From: Xanthomonas dyei
GTDB taxonomy: Bacteria; Pseudomonadota; Gammaproteobacteria; Xanthomonadales; Xanthomonadaceae
Length of the DNA: 64,000 bases
Reading direction: 5' to 3'
NCBI RefSeq assembly: GCF_002939865.1
Contig: NZ_MDEE01000022.1
Location: forward strand, 19,222-83,221
Position numbers and translations under genes: made by a program. Each line of letters opens with the position of its first letter. The stretch's first letter is position 1. This document shows positions 28,506-40,319 of this stretch, one piece after another. A model generated the notes under the pieces. That model made no database searches. It was given only the letters and a program-made list of their open reading frames with translations, and was not told where the DNA came from.

Positions 28506-29474
28506 ATGCGCATGCGTGTGGCTTGGGCGGTGATGCTGTTGGTAAGTGTCGCGTGGTTGCCGCGCGCGTCTGCGGCCGACCCTGCACAGCTGCGTATCGG
28601 CTATCAAAAAGCGGTGTCGAGCCTGGTGCTGGCCAAACAGCACCGTCTGCTGGAGCATCGCTTCCCGCGCACCAACATTACCTGGGTGGAATTTCCAGCG
28701 GGGCCGCAATTGCTGGAAGCCTTGAACGTGGGTAGCGTCGATCTGGGCGGGGCCGGCGATATTCCGCCGTTGTTCGCGCAGGCGGCCGGTGCCGATCTGT
28801 TGTACGTGGGCTGGGTGCCGCCGACGCCGAAGGCCGAAACCATTCTGGTGCCGGCCAAGAGCGCGCTGCGCCGCGTGGCCGATCTCAAGGGCAAGCGGGT
28901 GGCGTTTCAAAAAGGATCCAGCGCGCATAATTTGCTGCTGCGGTTGTTGGCCAAGTCCGGCCTGAGCCTGCGCGACATCACCCCGCTGTATCTGTCGCCG
29001 GCCAATGCGCGTGCCGCGTTTGCGGCCGGGCAGGTGGATGCCTGGGCGATCTGGGACCCGTGGTATTCGGCGTTGACGCTGGATGGCAGTGCGCGCCTGC
29101 TCGCCAATGGCGAAGGGTTGGGGTTGACCGGCGGGTTCTTTCTGTCGTCGCGCCGCTATGCCACGGCATGGGGCCCGTTCGTGCAGCAGGTGATGGGCAC
29201 GCTCAATCAGGCCGATGGCCTGCTGGAACGCGACCGCGCCGGCAGTATCAAGGTGCTGGCGCAGGTGAGTGGGCTGTCGCCTGCGGTGGTGGAGCGCACC
29301 TTGGCGCACCGCCCGCCGGCCAGCGTGCAACCGCTCAGCGCCGAGGTCATAAAGGCGCAGCAGGCCACCGCCGACCTGTTCTATGCGCAGCGGTTATTGC
29401 CCAAGCGCGTGCTGGTGGCACCCGCGGTGTGGCGCGCACCGGCCACGGTTGCCGCGCAAGCGGCAGGCAAGTGA
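28506..29474 (+). CDS. ssuA: Sulfonate-type ABC transporter substrate-binding protein
   Basis: A 322-aa periplasmic binding protein with a signal peptide (cleavage near residue 24, ASA-AD). SsuA/TauA-family features are LRIGYQK at the mature N-terminus, ALNVGSVDLGGAGDIPPLFAQAAG, LKGKRVAFQKGSSAHNLLL and GQVDAWAIWDPWYS. It delivers aliphatic sulfonates or related molecules to the adjacent permease. The Shine-Dalgarno GAGGAG overlaps the stop of the aldo/keto reductase gene, giving tight operon linkage. The gene symbol is by family; the true ligand is unknown. Confidence 0.88.
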   Translation: MRMRVAWAVMLLVSVAWLPRASAADPAQLRIGYQKAVSSLVLAKQHRLLEHRFPRTNITWVEFPAGPQLLEALNVGSVDLGGAGDIPPLFAQAAGADLLYVGWVPPTPKAETILVPAKSALRRVADLKGKRVAFQKGSSAHNLLLRLLAKSGLSLRDITPLYLSPANARAAFAAGQVDAWAIWDPWYSALTLDGSARLLANGEGLGLTGGFFLSSRRYATAWGPFVQQVMGTLNQADGLLERDRAGSIKVLAQVSGLSPAVVERTLAHRPPASVQPLSAEVIKAQQATADLFYAQRLLPKRVLVAPAVWRAPATVAAQAAGK

Positions 29475-29523
29475 TGCGCACGGCTGCGTCGTCGCTGCGC
29501 ACCGGCAACACGAGAGCGATGCC

Positions 29524-30318
29524 ATGAGCGCGCGTGCGTTGCGCTGGGGCAACCGGCTGCTGCCGTGGGTATTGCCATTGACGGTGCTGGCGGCATGGCA
29601 GGGCGCCGCATCGGTTGGCTGGCTGCCGCAGCGCATCCTGCCGGCGCCGGATGCGGTGCTGCGTGCGGCGGCCACGCTCGTGCAAAGCGGCGAGCTATGG
29701 CAACACCTGGCAATCAGCAGTTGGCGCGCCGCCGTGGGCCTGGCCATCGGCGGCAGCCTTGGCCTGGCGCTGGGCCTGTTGACCGGTGTGTCGCGCGTGG
29801 CCGAGCGCCTGCTCGACAGCAGCCTGCAGATGCTGCGCAACGTGCCGCATCTGGCGCTGATTCCGCTGGTGATCCTGTGGTTTGGCATCGATGAGGGCGC
29901 CAAGTTGTTTCTGGTGGCGCTGGGCACCTTCTTCCCGATCTATCTCAATACCTATCACGGCATCCGCAGCGTGGACCCGGCGTTGATCGAGATGGCACGC
30001 AACTACGGCTTGCGTGGGCCGCAATTGTTTATCGATGTGTTGCTGCCAGGCGCGCTGCCGTCGATTCTGGTGGGGCTGCGCTTTGCATTGGGGCTGATGT
30101 GGCTGACCTTGATCGTGGCCGAAACCATCTCCGCCAGTTCCGGCATTGGCTACCTGGCAACCAATGCGCGCGAGTTCCTGCAGACCGACATCGTGGTGGT
30201 GGCGATCGTGCTGTATGCGGTGCTTGGCAAGCTGGCCGATCTTGCCGCGCGCGGGCTCGAAGCCTGGTGGCTGGGCTGGCACCCGGCGCAACAACGGCGC
30301 GCGCAGGTGCGGCGATGA
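29524..30318 (+). CDS. ssuC: Sulfonate-type ABC transporter permease
   Basis: A 264-aa inner-membrane protein with about six transmembrane helices. The BPD-transporter EAA-like loop ([31 protein letters not shown]) that contacts the ATPase is plain around residue 160-190. Strong similarity in pattern to SsuC/TauC permeases. A 49-nt gap follows ssuA, and its stop overlaps the start of the ATPase gene (ATGA). Confidence 0.9.
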   Translation: MSARALRWGNRLLPWVLPLTVLAAWQGAASVGWLPQRILPAPDAVLRAAATLVQSGELWQHLAISSWRAAVGLAIGGSLGLALGLLTGVSRVAERLLDSSLQMLRNVPHLALIPLVILWFGIDEGAKLFLVALGTFFPIYLNTYHGIRSVDPALIEMARNYGLRGPQLFIDVLLPGALPSILVGLRFALGLMWLTLIVAETISASSGIGYLATNAREFLQTDIVVVAIVLYAVLGKLADLAARGLEAWWLGWHPAQQRRAQVRR

Positions 30319-31148
30319 CGGCGGCAGGCAACGGGTTGCCGCTGACCCTGCGCGGCATCGGCAAGCGCTATGGCGGCAGCGATGTGTTGCGCGGCATCGA
30401 TCTGGAGATTGCAGCGGGTAGTTGTGTGGCGGTGGTCGGCCGTAGTGGTTGCGGCAAGAGCACGCTGCTGCGCGTGATCGCCGGTCTGGAGAGCGCCGAT
30501 GCCGGTCGCGTGGACAGTGGCGATGCACCTTTGGCGCGTCGGCGCGATGCGGTGCGGCTGATGTTTCAGGATGCGCGGCTGCTGCCCTGGAAGCGGGTGA
30601 TCGACAACGTGGCGCTCGGCCTGGGTCGCGCGGGGCGCGCACAGGCACAGGCGGCACTGGATGCGGTGGGGCTGGGCACGCGCGGCGGCGACTGGCCGGC
30701 GGCGTTGTCCGGTGGGCAGCGGCAACGCGTGGCGCTGGCGCGCGCATTGGTGCATCGGCCGCGGCTGTTGCTGCTGGACGAGCCGCTGGGCGCGCTGGAT
30801 GCGTTGACGCGGATCGAGATGCAGCAGCTGATCGTGCAGCTGTGGCGGCAGTACGGCTTCACCCTGGTGCTGGTGACCCATGATGTGGCCGAAGCCAGCG
30901 CACTAGCCGACCGCATCGTGGTGATCGAGCAGGGCCGGGTCGGCCTGGATGTCGCCGTGCCGGTGGCGCACCCGCGCGCACCCGGCACCCCCGCGCTGGC
31001 AACGATCCAAACGCAGGTGCTGTCGCGTCTGCTGGGCGCTGCGCAGGCAGGTGCGGCGGCAACTCCCGCGCAGGGCGATGCGGGGCAGGGCATCGCGGGT
31101 GGCGGCAGCGCTTTGCATGCGGCAGTGCCGTTGCGACGGATCGTGTAG
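30315..31148 (+). CDS. ssuB: Sulfonate-type ABC transporter ATP-binding protein
   Basis: A 277-aa ABC ATPase. The Walker A is GRSGCGKST, the Q-loop lies in [11 protein letters not shown], the signature is [15 protein letters not shown], Walker B is [12 protein letters not shown] and the H-loop histidine is in [10 protein letters not shown]. About 55 residues beyond the core form an Ala/Gly-rich tail longer than usual for SsuB. It overlaps the permease gene by 4 nt and ends the cluster; about 200 bp then separate it from clpB. Confidence 0.92.
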   Translation: MTAAGNGLPLTLRGIGKRYGGSDVLRGIDLEIAAGSCVAVVGRSGCGKSTLLRVIAGLESADAGRVDSGDAPLARRRDAVRLMFQDARLLPWKRVIDNVALGLGRAGRAQAQAALDAVGLGTRGGDWPAALSGGQRQRVALARALVHRPRLLLLDEPLGALDALTRIEMQQLIVQLWRQYGFTLVLVTHDVAEASALADRIVVIEQGRVGLDVAVPVAHPRAPGTPALATIQTQVLSRLLGAAQAGAAATPAQGDAGQGIAGGGSALHAAVPLRRIV

Positions 31149-31274
31149 CAATCGTCCGTTGGTCGGCCCCGTGGCCGATGCCAGACCGCGCTGCCCGCAG
31201 CTCGCAACGACACTCGGGGCCGGAGAAGGCGGTCTCGGTGGCCGTGGTCTCGGTTCGTTCCGTGCCGATCAAAC

Positions 31275-31302
31275 CTTGAAACCCCGCTCGGCAGCCGCAT
31301 CT
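31275..31302 (+). promoter_or_regulatory. Sigma-32 type heat-shock promoter of clpB
   Basis: CTTGAAA (31275-31281) matches the sigma-32 -35 consensus exactly. After 13 bp comes CCGCATCT, one mismatch from the -10 consensus CCCCATNT. It lies about 50 bp upstream of the clpB ATG, where a heat-shock promoter is expected. Confidence 0.78.
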
Positions 31303-31348
31303 GCACGGTATCGCCGGCGTTGCCGGCCACCCGTTCAGAGGATTTCCC

Positions 31349-33934
<2,586 letters not shown>

Positions 33935-34055
33935 TTGAAGGGCGGGTCGTCCCGCAGGATACGAGGCGTCGTCTGCATCATTCAGGTCGTTTGGGAGCGT
34001 GGCGAACCGTCGCGCTCTTCTCCAATCGAACGTCTCATCTGGCAAGGAACTTCAG

Positions 34056-34967
34056 ATGCGTATTGCGTATGTCCCGATCTACCTCGGCGTCGCCTTGGGA
34101 TTGGCAGGTGCCCTGCACGCAGGGGAAGTGCCGGATGTTTTCGCCGCGCTCAATGCCTACGAGGCAAAAGACTATGCGCGCTGTGCCGAGGTAATGGACG
34201 CATTGCAGCGCTCATCCGGCGAACTGCCACAGAATGGCGAACTCCTGCGCGCAGAATGCCTGGCGGCAGCAGAACGGACCGATGAGGCGATGCGCTATCT
34301 CGATGATGAAATTCCACGAGGGCGCATTTCCATCGATGATTTGCGCAGCAAGGATCGACCTGGCCTGAATCGTCTAAGAAAGATGCGCGGGTGGCCTGCA
34401 CTTTTGGCGAAGGCCGAACGCATCAATGTGCAGCAGCAGGCGGCACAGAATCCGCAGTTGCGGCAGCAATTGCTTGCGCGCGTGGAGAAGGATCAGCAAG
34501 CGCAAAATGCAGCAATCGCTGCTGGGGGCAAGCCAGCCGACTGGGCATCTATCGTGCCGGTGACGCGCGAAAATACCGAATGGCTCAAGCAAGTCGTCGC
34601 AACGCAGGGGTGGCCGGGACGGCGCCTGGTGGGCGAAGACGGTGCCAATGCAGCATGGACACTGATACAGCACTCCGACGCCGACCCAGCGTTTCAGGCG
34701 CAGGTGTTGGCACTGATGGAGGCGGCGCTTGCCAGGCAGGATGTGGCACCTGACGACGTTGCGCTGCTCACCGATCGCGTCTTGCGCGCGCAAGGCAAGC
34801 CTCAGCGCTACGGCACCCAGTTTCAGACCGATGCGGATGGCCGCATGTCGTTGCAGCCCACTGAGGACGAAGCTGGCCTGGATGCACGTCGCCAGCGCAT
34901 GGGACTACCTCCCATGGAGCAGTACAGAAAAATGTTGCACGACGTCTACCATAAGCCGGTCCACTGA
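34056..34967 (+). CDS. DUF6624-like secreted protein of unknown function
   Basis: A 303-aa protein with a signal peptide (MRIAYVPIYLGVALGLAGALHAG, cleavage near residue 22). Residues about 25-90 look like a small helical repeat region (LNAYEAKDYARCAEVMDAL), and the C-terminal half carries the pattern TQGWPGRRLVGEDGANAAW followed by LIQHSDADPAFQAQVL, which I associate with DUF6624. No reaction is known. The ATG at 34056 has an AAGGAA site upstream and produces the signal peptide; the frame opens earlier at 33999 without one. It is a single-gene unit between clpB and metY. Confidence 0.65.
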   Translation: MRIAYVPIYLGVALGLAGALHAGEVPDVFAALNAYEAKDYARCAEVMDALQRSSGELPQNGELLRAECLAAAERTDEAMRYLDDEIPRGRISIDDLRSKDRPGLNRLRKMRGWPALLAKAERINVQQQAAQNPQLRQQLLARVEKDQQAQNAAIAAGGKPADWASIVPVTRENTEWLKQVVATQGWPGRRLVGEDGANAAWTLIQHSDADPAFQAQVLALMEAALARQDVAPDDVALLTDRVLRAQGKPQRYGTQFQTDADGRMSLQPTEDEAGLDARRQRMGLPPMEQYRKMLHDVYHKPVH

Positions 34968-35118
34968 TCGACAGTTGCAGGGGCGCAGAGTTGCCGGTAG
35001 CCATCGCGGGTGCGCCGTTGCAGGAGCTGACAGTTGGCGATGTCGTCATAGCGTTCTGTCATGAGGGGCATGGCAGCAGCCGCGTATCGTCCTTGTTTTC
35101 TCCCGACCGAGCCGCACC

Positions 35119-36405
35119 ATGACCGACCCGCAGTGGAAGCCCGAAACCATCGCCGTGCATGGTGGGTATCGCCCCGATCCGACCACGCGGGCGGTGGCGG
35201 TGCCGATCTACCAGACCGTTGCCTACGCCTTCGACAACACCCAGCACGGCGCGGATCTGTTCGATCTGAAAGTGCCGGGCAGCCTCTACAGTCGCATCAC
35301 GAACCCAACCAACGATGTGCTGGAACAGCGCGTCGCGGCGCTGGAAGGCGGCATCGGTGCACTGGCGCTGGCGTCCGGGCAGGCGGCGGTGACCTACGCC
35401 ATCCAGACCATCGCCGAGGTGGGCGACAACATCGTGTCGTCCAGTGCGTTGTATGGCGGTACCTATAATCTGTTCGCGCATACGCTGCCGCAGTTCGGCA
35501 TCAGCACGCGGTTTGCCGACTATCGCGATCCGCAGGCGTTTGCCGGCCTGATCGACGACCGTACCAAGGCGGTGTTCGTCGAGTCGATCGGCAATCCGCG
35601 CGGCAACATCACCGATATCGAAGCGGTGGCGGCCGTGGCGCATGCGCATGGCGTACCGCTGATCGTGGACAACACCGTGGCCACCCCGTCGTTGCTGCGG
35701 CCGATCGACTTCGGCGCGGACATCGTGGTGCATTCGCTGACCAAATATCTGGGCGGGCATGGCAACAGCATCGGTGGTGCGATCGTGGACAGCGGGCGCT
35801 TTCCGTGGGCGGAGCACAAGGCGCGATTTGCGCGTCTCAACGAGCCGGACGTGAGCTACCACGGCGTGGTGTATACCGAGGCGCTGGGCGAGGCCGCCTA
35901 CATCAGCCGCGCACGGGTGGTGCCGCTGCGCAATACTGGGGCGGCGTTGTCGCCGTTCAATGCGTTTTTGATCCTGCAAGGCATCGAAACCCTGCCGCTG
36001 CGCATGGAGCGCATCAATGCCAATACATTGGCGATTGCAAGGTATCTGCAGCAACACGCGCGGGTGGCCTGGGTCAATTACGCCGCGTTGCCGGATCACC
36101 CCGAGCATGCGCTGGCGCAGAAGTATCTGGGCGGGCACGGCTCGGGCGTGCTGACCTTCGGCCTGCCCGGTGGACGTGCCGCGGGCGCGCGGTTTCTGGA
36201 TGCGCTGCAGCTGTTCACGCGGCTGGTCAACATCGGCGATGCCAAATCGCTGGCGACGCATCCGGCATCCACCACGCACCGCCAGCTCGGTCCGGCCGAA
36301 CTGGAACATGCCGGCGTCAGCGAAGACACCGTGCGCCTGTCGATCGGCATCGAACATATCGACGACCTGCTGGCGGATCTGGAGCAGGCGCTACAGGGAG
36401 CGTGA
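35119..36405 (+). CDS. metY: O-acetylhomoserine sulfhydrylase (aminocarboxypropyltransferase)
   Basis: A 428-aa PLP enzyme of the Cys/Met metabolism family that makes homocysteine from O-acetyl- or O-succinyl-homoserine and sulfide. The start WKPETIAVHGGYRPDPTTRA, the YSRITNPTNDVLEQRVAALEGG block, and the PLP lysine in HSLTKYLGGHG (Lys209) fit MetY, whose members are near 430 aa, better than the shorter MetB/MetZ group. It stands alone with no riboswitch seen upstream. Its presence near an organosulfur cluster is consistent with sulfur assimilation but is not direct evidence of a link. Confidence 0.93.
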   Translation: MTDPQWKPETIAVHGGYRPDPTTRAVAVPIYQTVAYAFDNTQHGADLFDLKVPGSLYSRITNPTNDVLEQRVAALEGGIGALALASGQAAVTYAIQTIAEVGDNIVSSSALYGGTYNLFAHTLPQFGISTRFADYRDPQAFAGLIDDRTKAVFVESIGNPRGNITDIEAVAAVAHAHGVPLIVDNTVATPSLLRPIDFGADIVVHSLTKYLGGHGNSIGGAIVDSGRFPWAEHKARFARLNEPDVSYHGVVYTEALGEAAYISRARVVPLRNTGAALSPFNAFLILQGIETLPLRMERINANTLAIARYLQQHARVAWVNYAALPDHPEHALAQKYLGGHGSGVLTFGLPGGRAAGARFLDALQLFTRLVNIGDAKSLATHPASTTHRQLGPAELEHAGVSEDTVRLSIGIEHIDDLLADLEQALQGA

Positions 36406-36410
36406 GGTTT

Positions 36411-36556
36411 TAGCGCAGCCAACACGCCGACTGTGCTCACCGCCAGGCGAGCGCGGCCGGTACTCGGTGCGGCATGGACCACGCGTCCACTCCGGTTCTT
36501 CCGCGCCGTCCACACCCACCTGACGACTGCTCGCTACGTTTTGTTGGCCACTCTTG
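36411..36556. repeat. Dispersed inverted-repeat element, copy B
   Basis: A second copy of the element at 16151, starting 6 nt after the metY stop. Termini AGCGCAGCCAACAC and TTTTGTTGGCCACTCTT pair imperfectly, mirroring copy A, with matched (co-varying) changes such as GCTAAC/GTTAGC in A against GCCAAC/GTTGGC in B. The shared interior core is about 60 bp with very few differences. Confidence 0.7.
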
Positions 36557-37262
36557 GAACAACGCTCCCGTCGGATACCAAGGCACGGCGGGAGCGCCAC
36601 CGGTGCGCGTGTCTTGGTGCGCGCGTACTGCTAGCGCGGAGCGGGGTGGGGTTGGGTATGGCAAAGCACGATGCCCGCCGGTACTGGCTTCGGTGAGCGC
36701 GGCAGCGCGGCTGGGGATCGGCTCTTCGGCTCGGTCAGACATCCTGTCTGACTCGCCGCCGCGGCACATCCTTGTGCCGCTCTCCGCCAAATCCCCAGCC
36801 GCGCTGCCGCCTCGTGACCTCGCTTCCATGACCCGGACATCTTGAACACGCCAATGACGCTTGGCTTGAAGCCTTTCTCCCGCCCGGAACGGCTCGCCCC
36901 TCTCCCGTCGGGGCGAGGAGGCACAGCTTGCGCGCGATGGGCGCGGGTGGCCTTGGAGCGCACGCGCCGCAAGCGCAAGCGTGGGCTGGGGCGCGGAGCG
37001 GGTGTGGGGGGGGCGATCTCAATGACGGGGGCGAAGCCCACGCATATGTGCGAGATCAAGCTCGATGGCGGACATGCAAGCAACCCAGCATGCTGCTTCT
37101 ATCCATGGCATGAGGCTGCGCTCTGTCCCCTCATCCAGCGCTGCGCGCCACCTTCTTCCGATGAGAGAAGCAATCAGTAGTCACCACCCCGGCGCGTGGC
37201 GACGCGCTGCGCTTGGTCGGTCGCACCAGAGCGCTGAGGCGCCAGCCAATCCTGCTACCATG
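36557..37262. other. Non-coding region of about 700 bp upstream of the B12 riboswitch
   Basis: It contains the cloverleaf-like palindrome at 36699-36810, G-rich tracts around 36975-37015, a CTCTCCCGTCGGGGCGAGG hairpin near 36900 and a CCCCTCATCC...GCGCGCCACCTTCTTCC motif at 37129-37160 related to the dispersed repeats at 9.1 and 13.3 kb. Open frames on both strands are Arg-rich and show no domain. Confidence 0.55.
36699..36810. repeat. Cloverleaf-like palindrome: 20-bp outer stem enclosing two hairpins
   Basis: A perfect 20-bp inverted repeat (36699-36718 and 36791-36810, beginning GCGGCAGCGCGG) encloses two perfect 8-bp hairpins: GTCAGACA-TCC-TGTCTGAC (36734-36752) and GCGGCACA-TCCT-TGTGCCGC (36761-36780). 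Both loops share ACATCCT. The arrangement would give a four-way junction in DNA or a branched RNA. Confidence 0.75.
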
Positions 37263-37270
37263 CGCGCCCC

Positions 37271-37470
37271 TGAGGTGACTGCCGGCTGGCCGGTGGTTTA
37301 AACGGGAATCCGGTGCGCGCATCGCCTTGGGCGAGTCGTAATTCCGGAGCTGCCCCCGCAACGGTGGGCGAGACAAGGGTCTGCACGTCACGCCACTGTG
37401 CTTTGCATGGGAAGGCGCAGACCCGGGAAGCATCCGCTTCCGCTCGCAAGCCCGGAGACCGGCCTGAGGG
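37271..37470 (+). promoter_or_regulatory. Cobalamin (B12) riboswitch
   Basis: Conserved blocks occur in the right order: GGGAATCCGGTGCG (37304), the B12 box GCCCCCGCAACGG (37352), GCCACTG (37392), GGGAAGG (37409) and the closing AAGCCCGGAGACCGGCC (37448-37464). Adenosylcobalamin binding normally shuts down the downstream gene. It is 127 bp upstream of btuB and by the tight spacing probably governs the whole btuB-cob operon. Confidence 0.95.
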
Positions 37471-37596
37471 ATTGACCCGGCACGCGGTGGGCGTGGCCTT
37501 GCGCGTCCGATGCTGCTGCGTCGGACGGCTGGCCCGTTGCTGCGTGTCGCCCCATTGCCCCCGCGCGGGTCGGCGCGGTTTCAGGAGCAGCAGTAG

Positions 37597-39474
37597 ATGT
37601 CCCTTTCTTCCGTTTTGCCATCTCGCGCCGTGTTGGCCGCGGGATTGTCGCTGTGCGTGATCAATCTGGCCCAGGCCGAAGCCGCCATCGATCTCGACGA
37701 AGTGGTGGTCACCGCCTCGCGGACCGCGCAGACCCAGGACCAGACGCTGGCGCCGGTCACGGTGATCGACCGCGCGCAGATCGAGCGCCGCCAGATCAAT
37801 TCGCTGCAGGACCTGCTGCGTGGCGAAGCCGGGGTGTCGCTGGCCAATAACGGTGGTCCGGGTAAGGCGACCTCGTTGTTCCTGCGCGGCACCGAATCGG
37901 ATCATCTGGTGGTGCTGATCGACGGCGTGCGCATCGGCTCGGCCACTGCGGGCGGTGCGGCATTGCAGGATCTGCCGATCGAGCAGATCGAACGCATCGA
38001 GATCGTGCGCGGGCCGTTTTCCAGCCTGTATGGCTCCGAAGCGCTGGGCGGCGTGATCCAGATCTTTACCCGTCGCCCGCAAGGCCGCTTCGTGCCGACG
38101 CTGAGCGTGGCGGCCGGCAGCGACAATGCGCGCCGTTATGGCGCCGGTGTCGCCGGGCGCAGCCAGGGCGATCTGAGCGAAGCCGGCGGCTGGTATTCGC
38201 TCAACGCCGTGCATGACCAAACCGATGGCATCAATGCGTATCTGGACACCAGCTCGAGTGCCTACGATCCGGACCGCGACGGCTACCGCAACGATTCGCT
38301 GAGCGCGCAGGGCGGCTGGCGCTTCAACCGGCAGTGGGATGCGGACGTGCACGCCTTGCGGGCGCAAAGCCGCAACGAATACGACGGCTCGGCCTTCGGC
38401 GGCAATCTGTCCAAGGGCGTGCAGCAGGCCGTGGGCGGGCGCGTGCGCTATGCGCCCAGCGATGCGCTGACCTTCACCGCCAGCCTGGGTAGCAGCGCCG
38501 ATTTCAGCGACGCGTATTACGACGGTGCGTACCTGTCGACCTACGACACGCGCCGCAAGCAGGGCTCGTTGCAGGCCGACGTCAACACCGGGCCGGGCCT
38601 GCTCACGGTCGGTTTCGACTGGCAGCGCGACGCCATCGCCAGCAGCGACACCTACGATGCCGACAGCCGCATCGACCGCGCCGCGTTTGCGCAGTGGCAG
38701 CAGAGCTTCGGCAGCCAGTCGCTGCAGGCCAGCCTGCGTCGCAACGACAACAGCCAGTTCGGTGGCAAGACCACAGGCAGCCTGTTGTGGGGCCGGGACT
38801 TCGCTGAGCATTTGCGCGTGACCGCCAGCTACGGCACCGCGTTCAAGGCGCCCACCTTCAACGAGTTGTATTACCCGGATTACGGCAATCCGTTGCTGGG
38901 GCCGGAAACCTCCAAGAGCGCCGAGATTGGGCTGCGCGGCAGCTACGCCTGGGGCACCTGGACGCTCAATGCCTTCCAGACCCGCATCGACGATCTGATT
39001 GCCTACGACGCGGCGCTGGTGGATGCCACTCACCCGTTCGGGCAGCCGAACAACATCGACCAGGCGCGCATTCGCGGCGTGGAAGCGGGCTACGACACCG
39101 AGCTGGCCGGCTGGACCCTGCGCAGCGCGCTGACCTGGCTGCAGCCGCAGGCCGATGGCGAGGTCGATCACGGCAACTGGTTGCCGCGGCGTGCGCGGCA
39201 GAGCGGGCGCATCGATGCCGACCGCAGCTTCGGTGCCTTCAGCGTCGGCACCAGCCTGTTCGGTTCAGGTAAGCGTTACGACGATCTGGCCAACACCGAG
39301 CGGCTGGCCGGTTACGGCCTGCTGGATCTGCGCGTGAGCTATGCGATCGATGCGGACTGGAAGGTGCAGTTCACCGCAAACAACGTGTTCGACCGCCAGT
39401 ACGAGACCGCACGCTGGTATGCCCAGCCGGGACGCAATTATCTGCTCACCTTCCGCTACCAGGCGGCGCAGTAG
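37597..39474 (+). CDS. btuB: TonB-dependent vitamin B12 receptor BtuB
   Basis: A 625-aa outer-membrane cobalamin importer. Signal peptide ends near residue 28 (AQAEA); the TonB box region is DEVVVTASR, then the BtuB-type plug (about 45-150) with TSLFLRGTESDHLVVLIDGVR, and a 22-strand barrel ending in aromatic residues (LLTFRYQ). Length matches E. coli BtuB (about 614 aa). The ATG has an AGGAGCAGC site upstream. The riboswitch directly upstream and the cob genes downstream confirm the assignment. Confidence 0.96.
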   Translation: MSLSSVLPSRAVLAAGLSLCVINLAQAEAAIDLDEVVVTASRTAQTQDQTLAPVTVIDRAQIERRQINSLQDLLRGEAGVSLANNGGPGKATSLFLRGTESDHLVVLIDGVRIGSATAGGAALQDLPIEQIERIEIVRGPFSSLYGSEALGGVIQIFTRRPQGRFVPTLSVAAGSDNARRYGAGVAGRSQGDLSEAGGWYSLNAVHDQTDGINAYLDTSSSAYDPDRDGYRNDSLSAQGGWRFNRQWDADVHALRAQSRNEYDGSAFGGNLSKGVQQAVGGRVRYAPSDALTFTASLGSSADFSDAYYDGAYLSTYDTRRKQGSLQADVNTGPGLLTVGFDWQRDAIASSDTYDADSRIDRAAFAQWQQSFGSQSLQASLRRNDNSQFGGKTTGSLLWGRDFAEHLRVTASYGTAFKAPTFNELYYPDYGNPLLGPETSKSAEIGLRGSYAWGTWTLNAFQTRIDDLIAYDAALVDATHPFGQPNNIDQARIRGVEAGYDTELAGWTLRSALTWLQPQADGEVDHGNWLPRRARQSGRIDADRSFGAFSVGTSLFGSGKRYDDLANTERLAGYGLLDLRVSYAIDADWKVQFTANNVFDRQYETARWYAQPGRNYLLTFRYQAAQ

Positions 39475-39725
39475 CGCGCGGGCAGCCGGTGCATGTGCGA
39501 TGGCGGGATGCATGCGGCCGGTGGCGATTGGACGCATGCATCGCGCAGTTGCTCGTACCGGCGACAGTGCCTCGCGCCGAGGCCCCAATGGGGAAACGGC
39601 TGCAGATATGCCGGCGCCAGTGACACAGCAGCATCAGCGGTCATGCGCCACCCGTACGCTGCAGCATCCACCGGTTGCCTGTTCCCACCGCTAGCGCAGC
39701 TGCGTCTGTCTTCAAAGGAACACCG

Positions 39726-40319
39726 ATGACTCCGCTTTCCCGTGCCGCCGAACGCGCTGTCTTCATCGCCTTGATGCTGGTGATGACCGCTACGCGCTTC
39801 CATCACGTCAGCGACTGGCTGCATCTGCCGGATGCATCGATGGCGGTGTTCTTTCTGGGCGGTCTGGCGGTGCGACGGCACGCGTTTTTTGTCGCCCTGC
39901 TGCTGTTGTCGGTGGCGATCGATTGGGCCGCAGTCACGTTGGCCGGTGTCAGCGACTTCTGCATCACCGCCGCCTACGCGGCGCTGCCGCTGGCGTACGG
40001 GGTGCTGTGGTACGCCGGCCGGGCCTATCACGCGCGCCTTCGCCCGGATGCGAGGTCGATGTGTATTGCGTGGGCGCTGGGCACCTTGGCCGCAGTGGTG
40101 TCGTTCCTGATTTCCAACGGCGCGTTCTACTGGTGGGGCGGGCGCTATGCCGAGCCGCATTGGGCGCAGTATCTGCAGCGCGCAGCGCAGTGGGGCCCGT
40201 TGTTCGTGCGCACCACCGCGCTGTATCTGGCGGTTGCGCTTGCCGGTGCGTGGTGTGTGTTGCGCTGGCGTGCCGCGCGCACTGCGTCGCCGTTATCGGC
40301 CCCGCTGGAGCGGTCATGA
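39726..40319 (+). CDS. btuM: BtuM-like cobalamin transporter, copy 1
   Basis: A 197-aa membrane protein with about six hydrophobic segments. Residues His27, Asp66, Cys79 and Tyr84 have the same relative spacing as residues I recall as conserved in Thiobacillus denitrificans BtuM (His28, Asp67, Cys80, Tyr85), where the Cys coordinates cobalt and supports decyanation of the vitamin. The key segment is GVSDFCITAAY. BtuM would carry B12 across the inner membrane without an ABC transporter; no btuCDF is in the window. The stop overlaps the start of a paralogous gene (ATGA). The name rests on motif spacing and context, not on a search. Confidence 0.78.
   Translation: MTPLSRAAERAVFIALMLVMTATRFHHVSDWLHLPDASMAVFFLGGLAVRRHAFFVALLLLSVAIDWAAVTLAGVSDFCITAAYAALPLAYGVLWYAGRAYHARLRPDARSMCIAWALGTLAAVVSFLISNGAFYWWGGRYAEPHWAQYLQRAAQWGPLFVRTTALYLAVALAGAWCVLRWRAARTASPLSAPLERS

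Noticed and set aside
36699..36810. Integron attC site as explanation of the cloverleaf palindrome
   Set aside because: The outer ends lack the attC core site pattern (RYYYAAC/GTTRRRY) and no cassette array is present.
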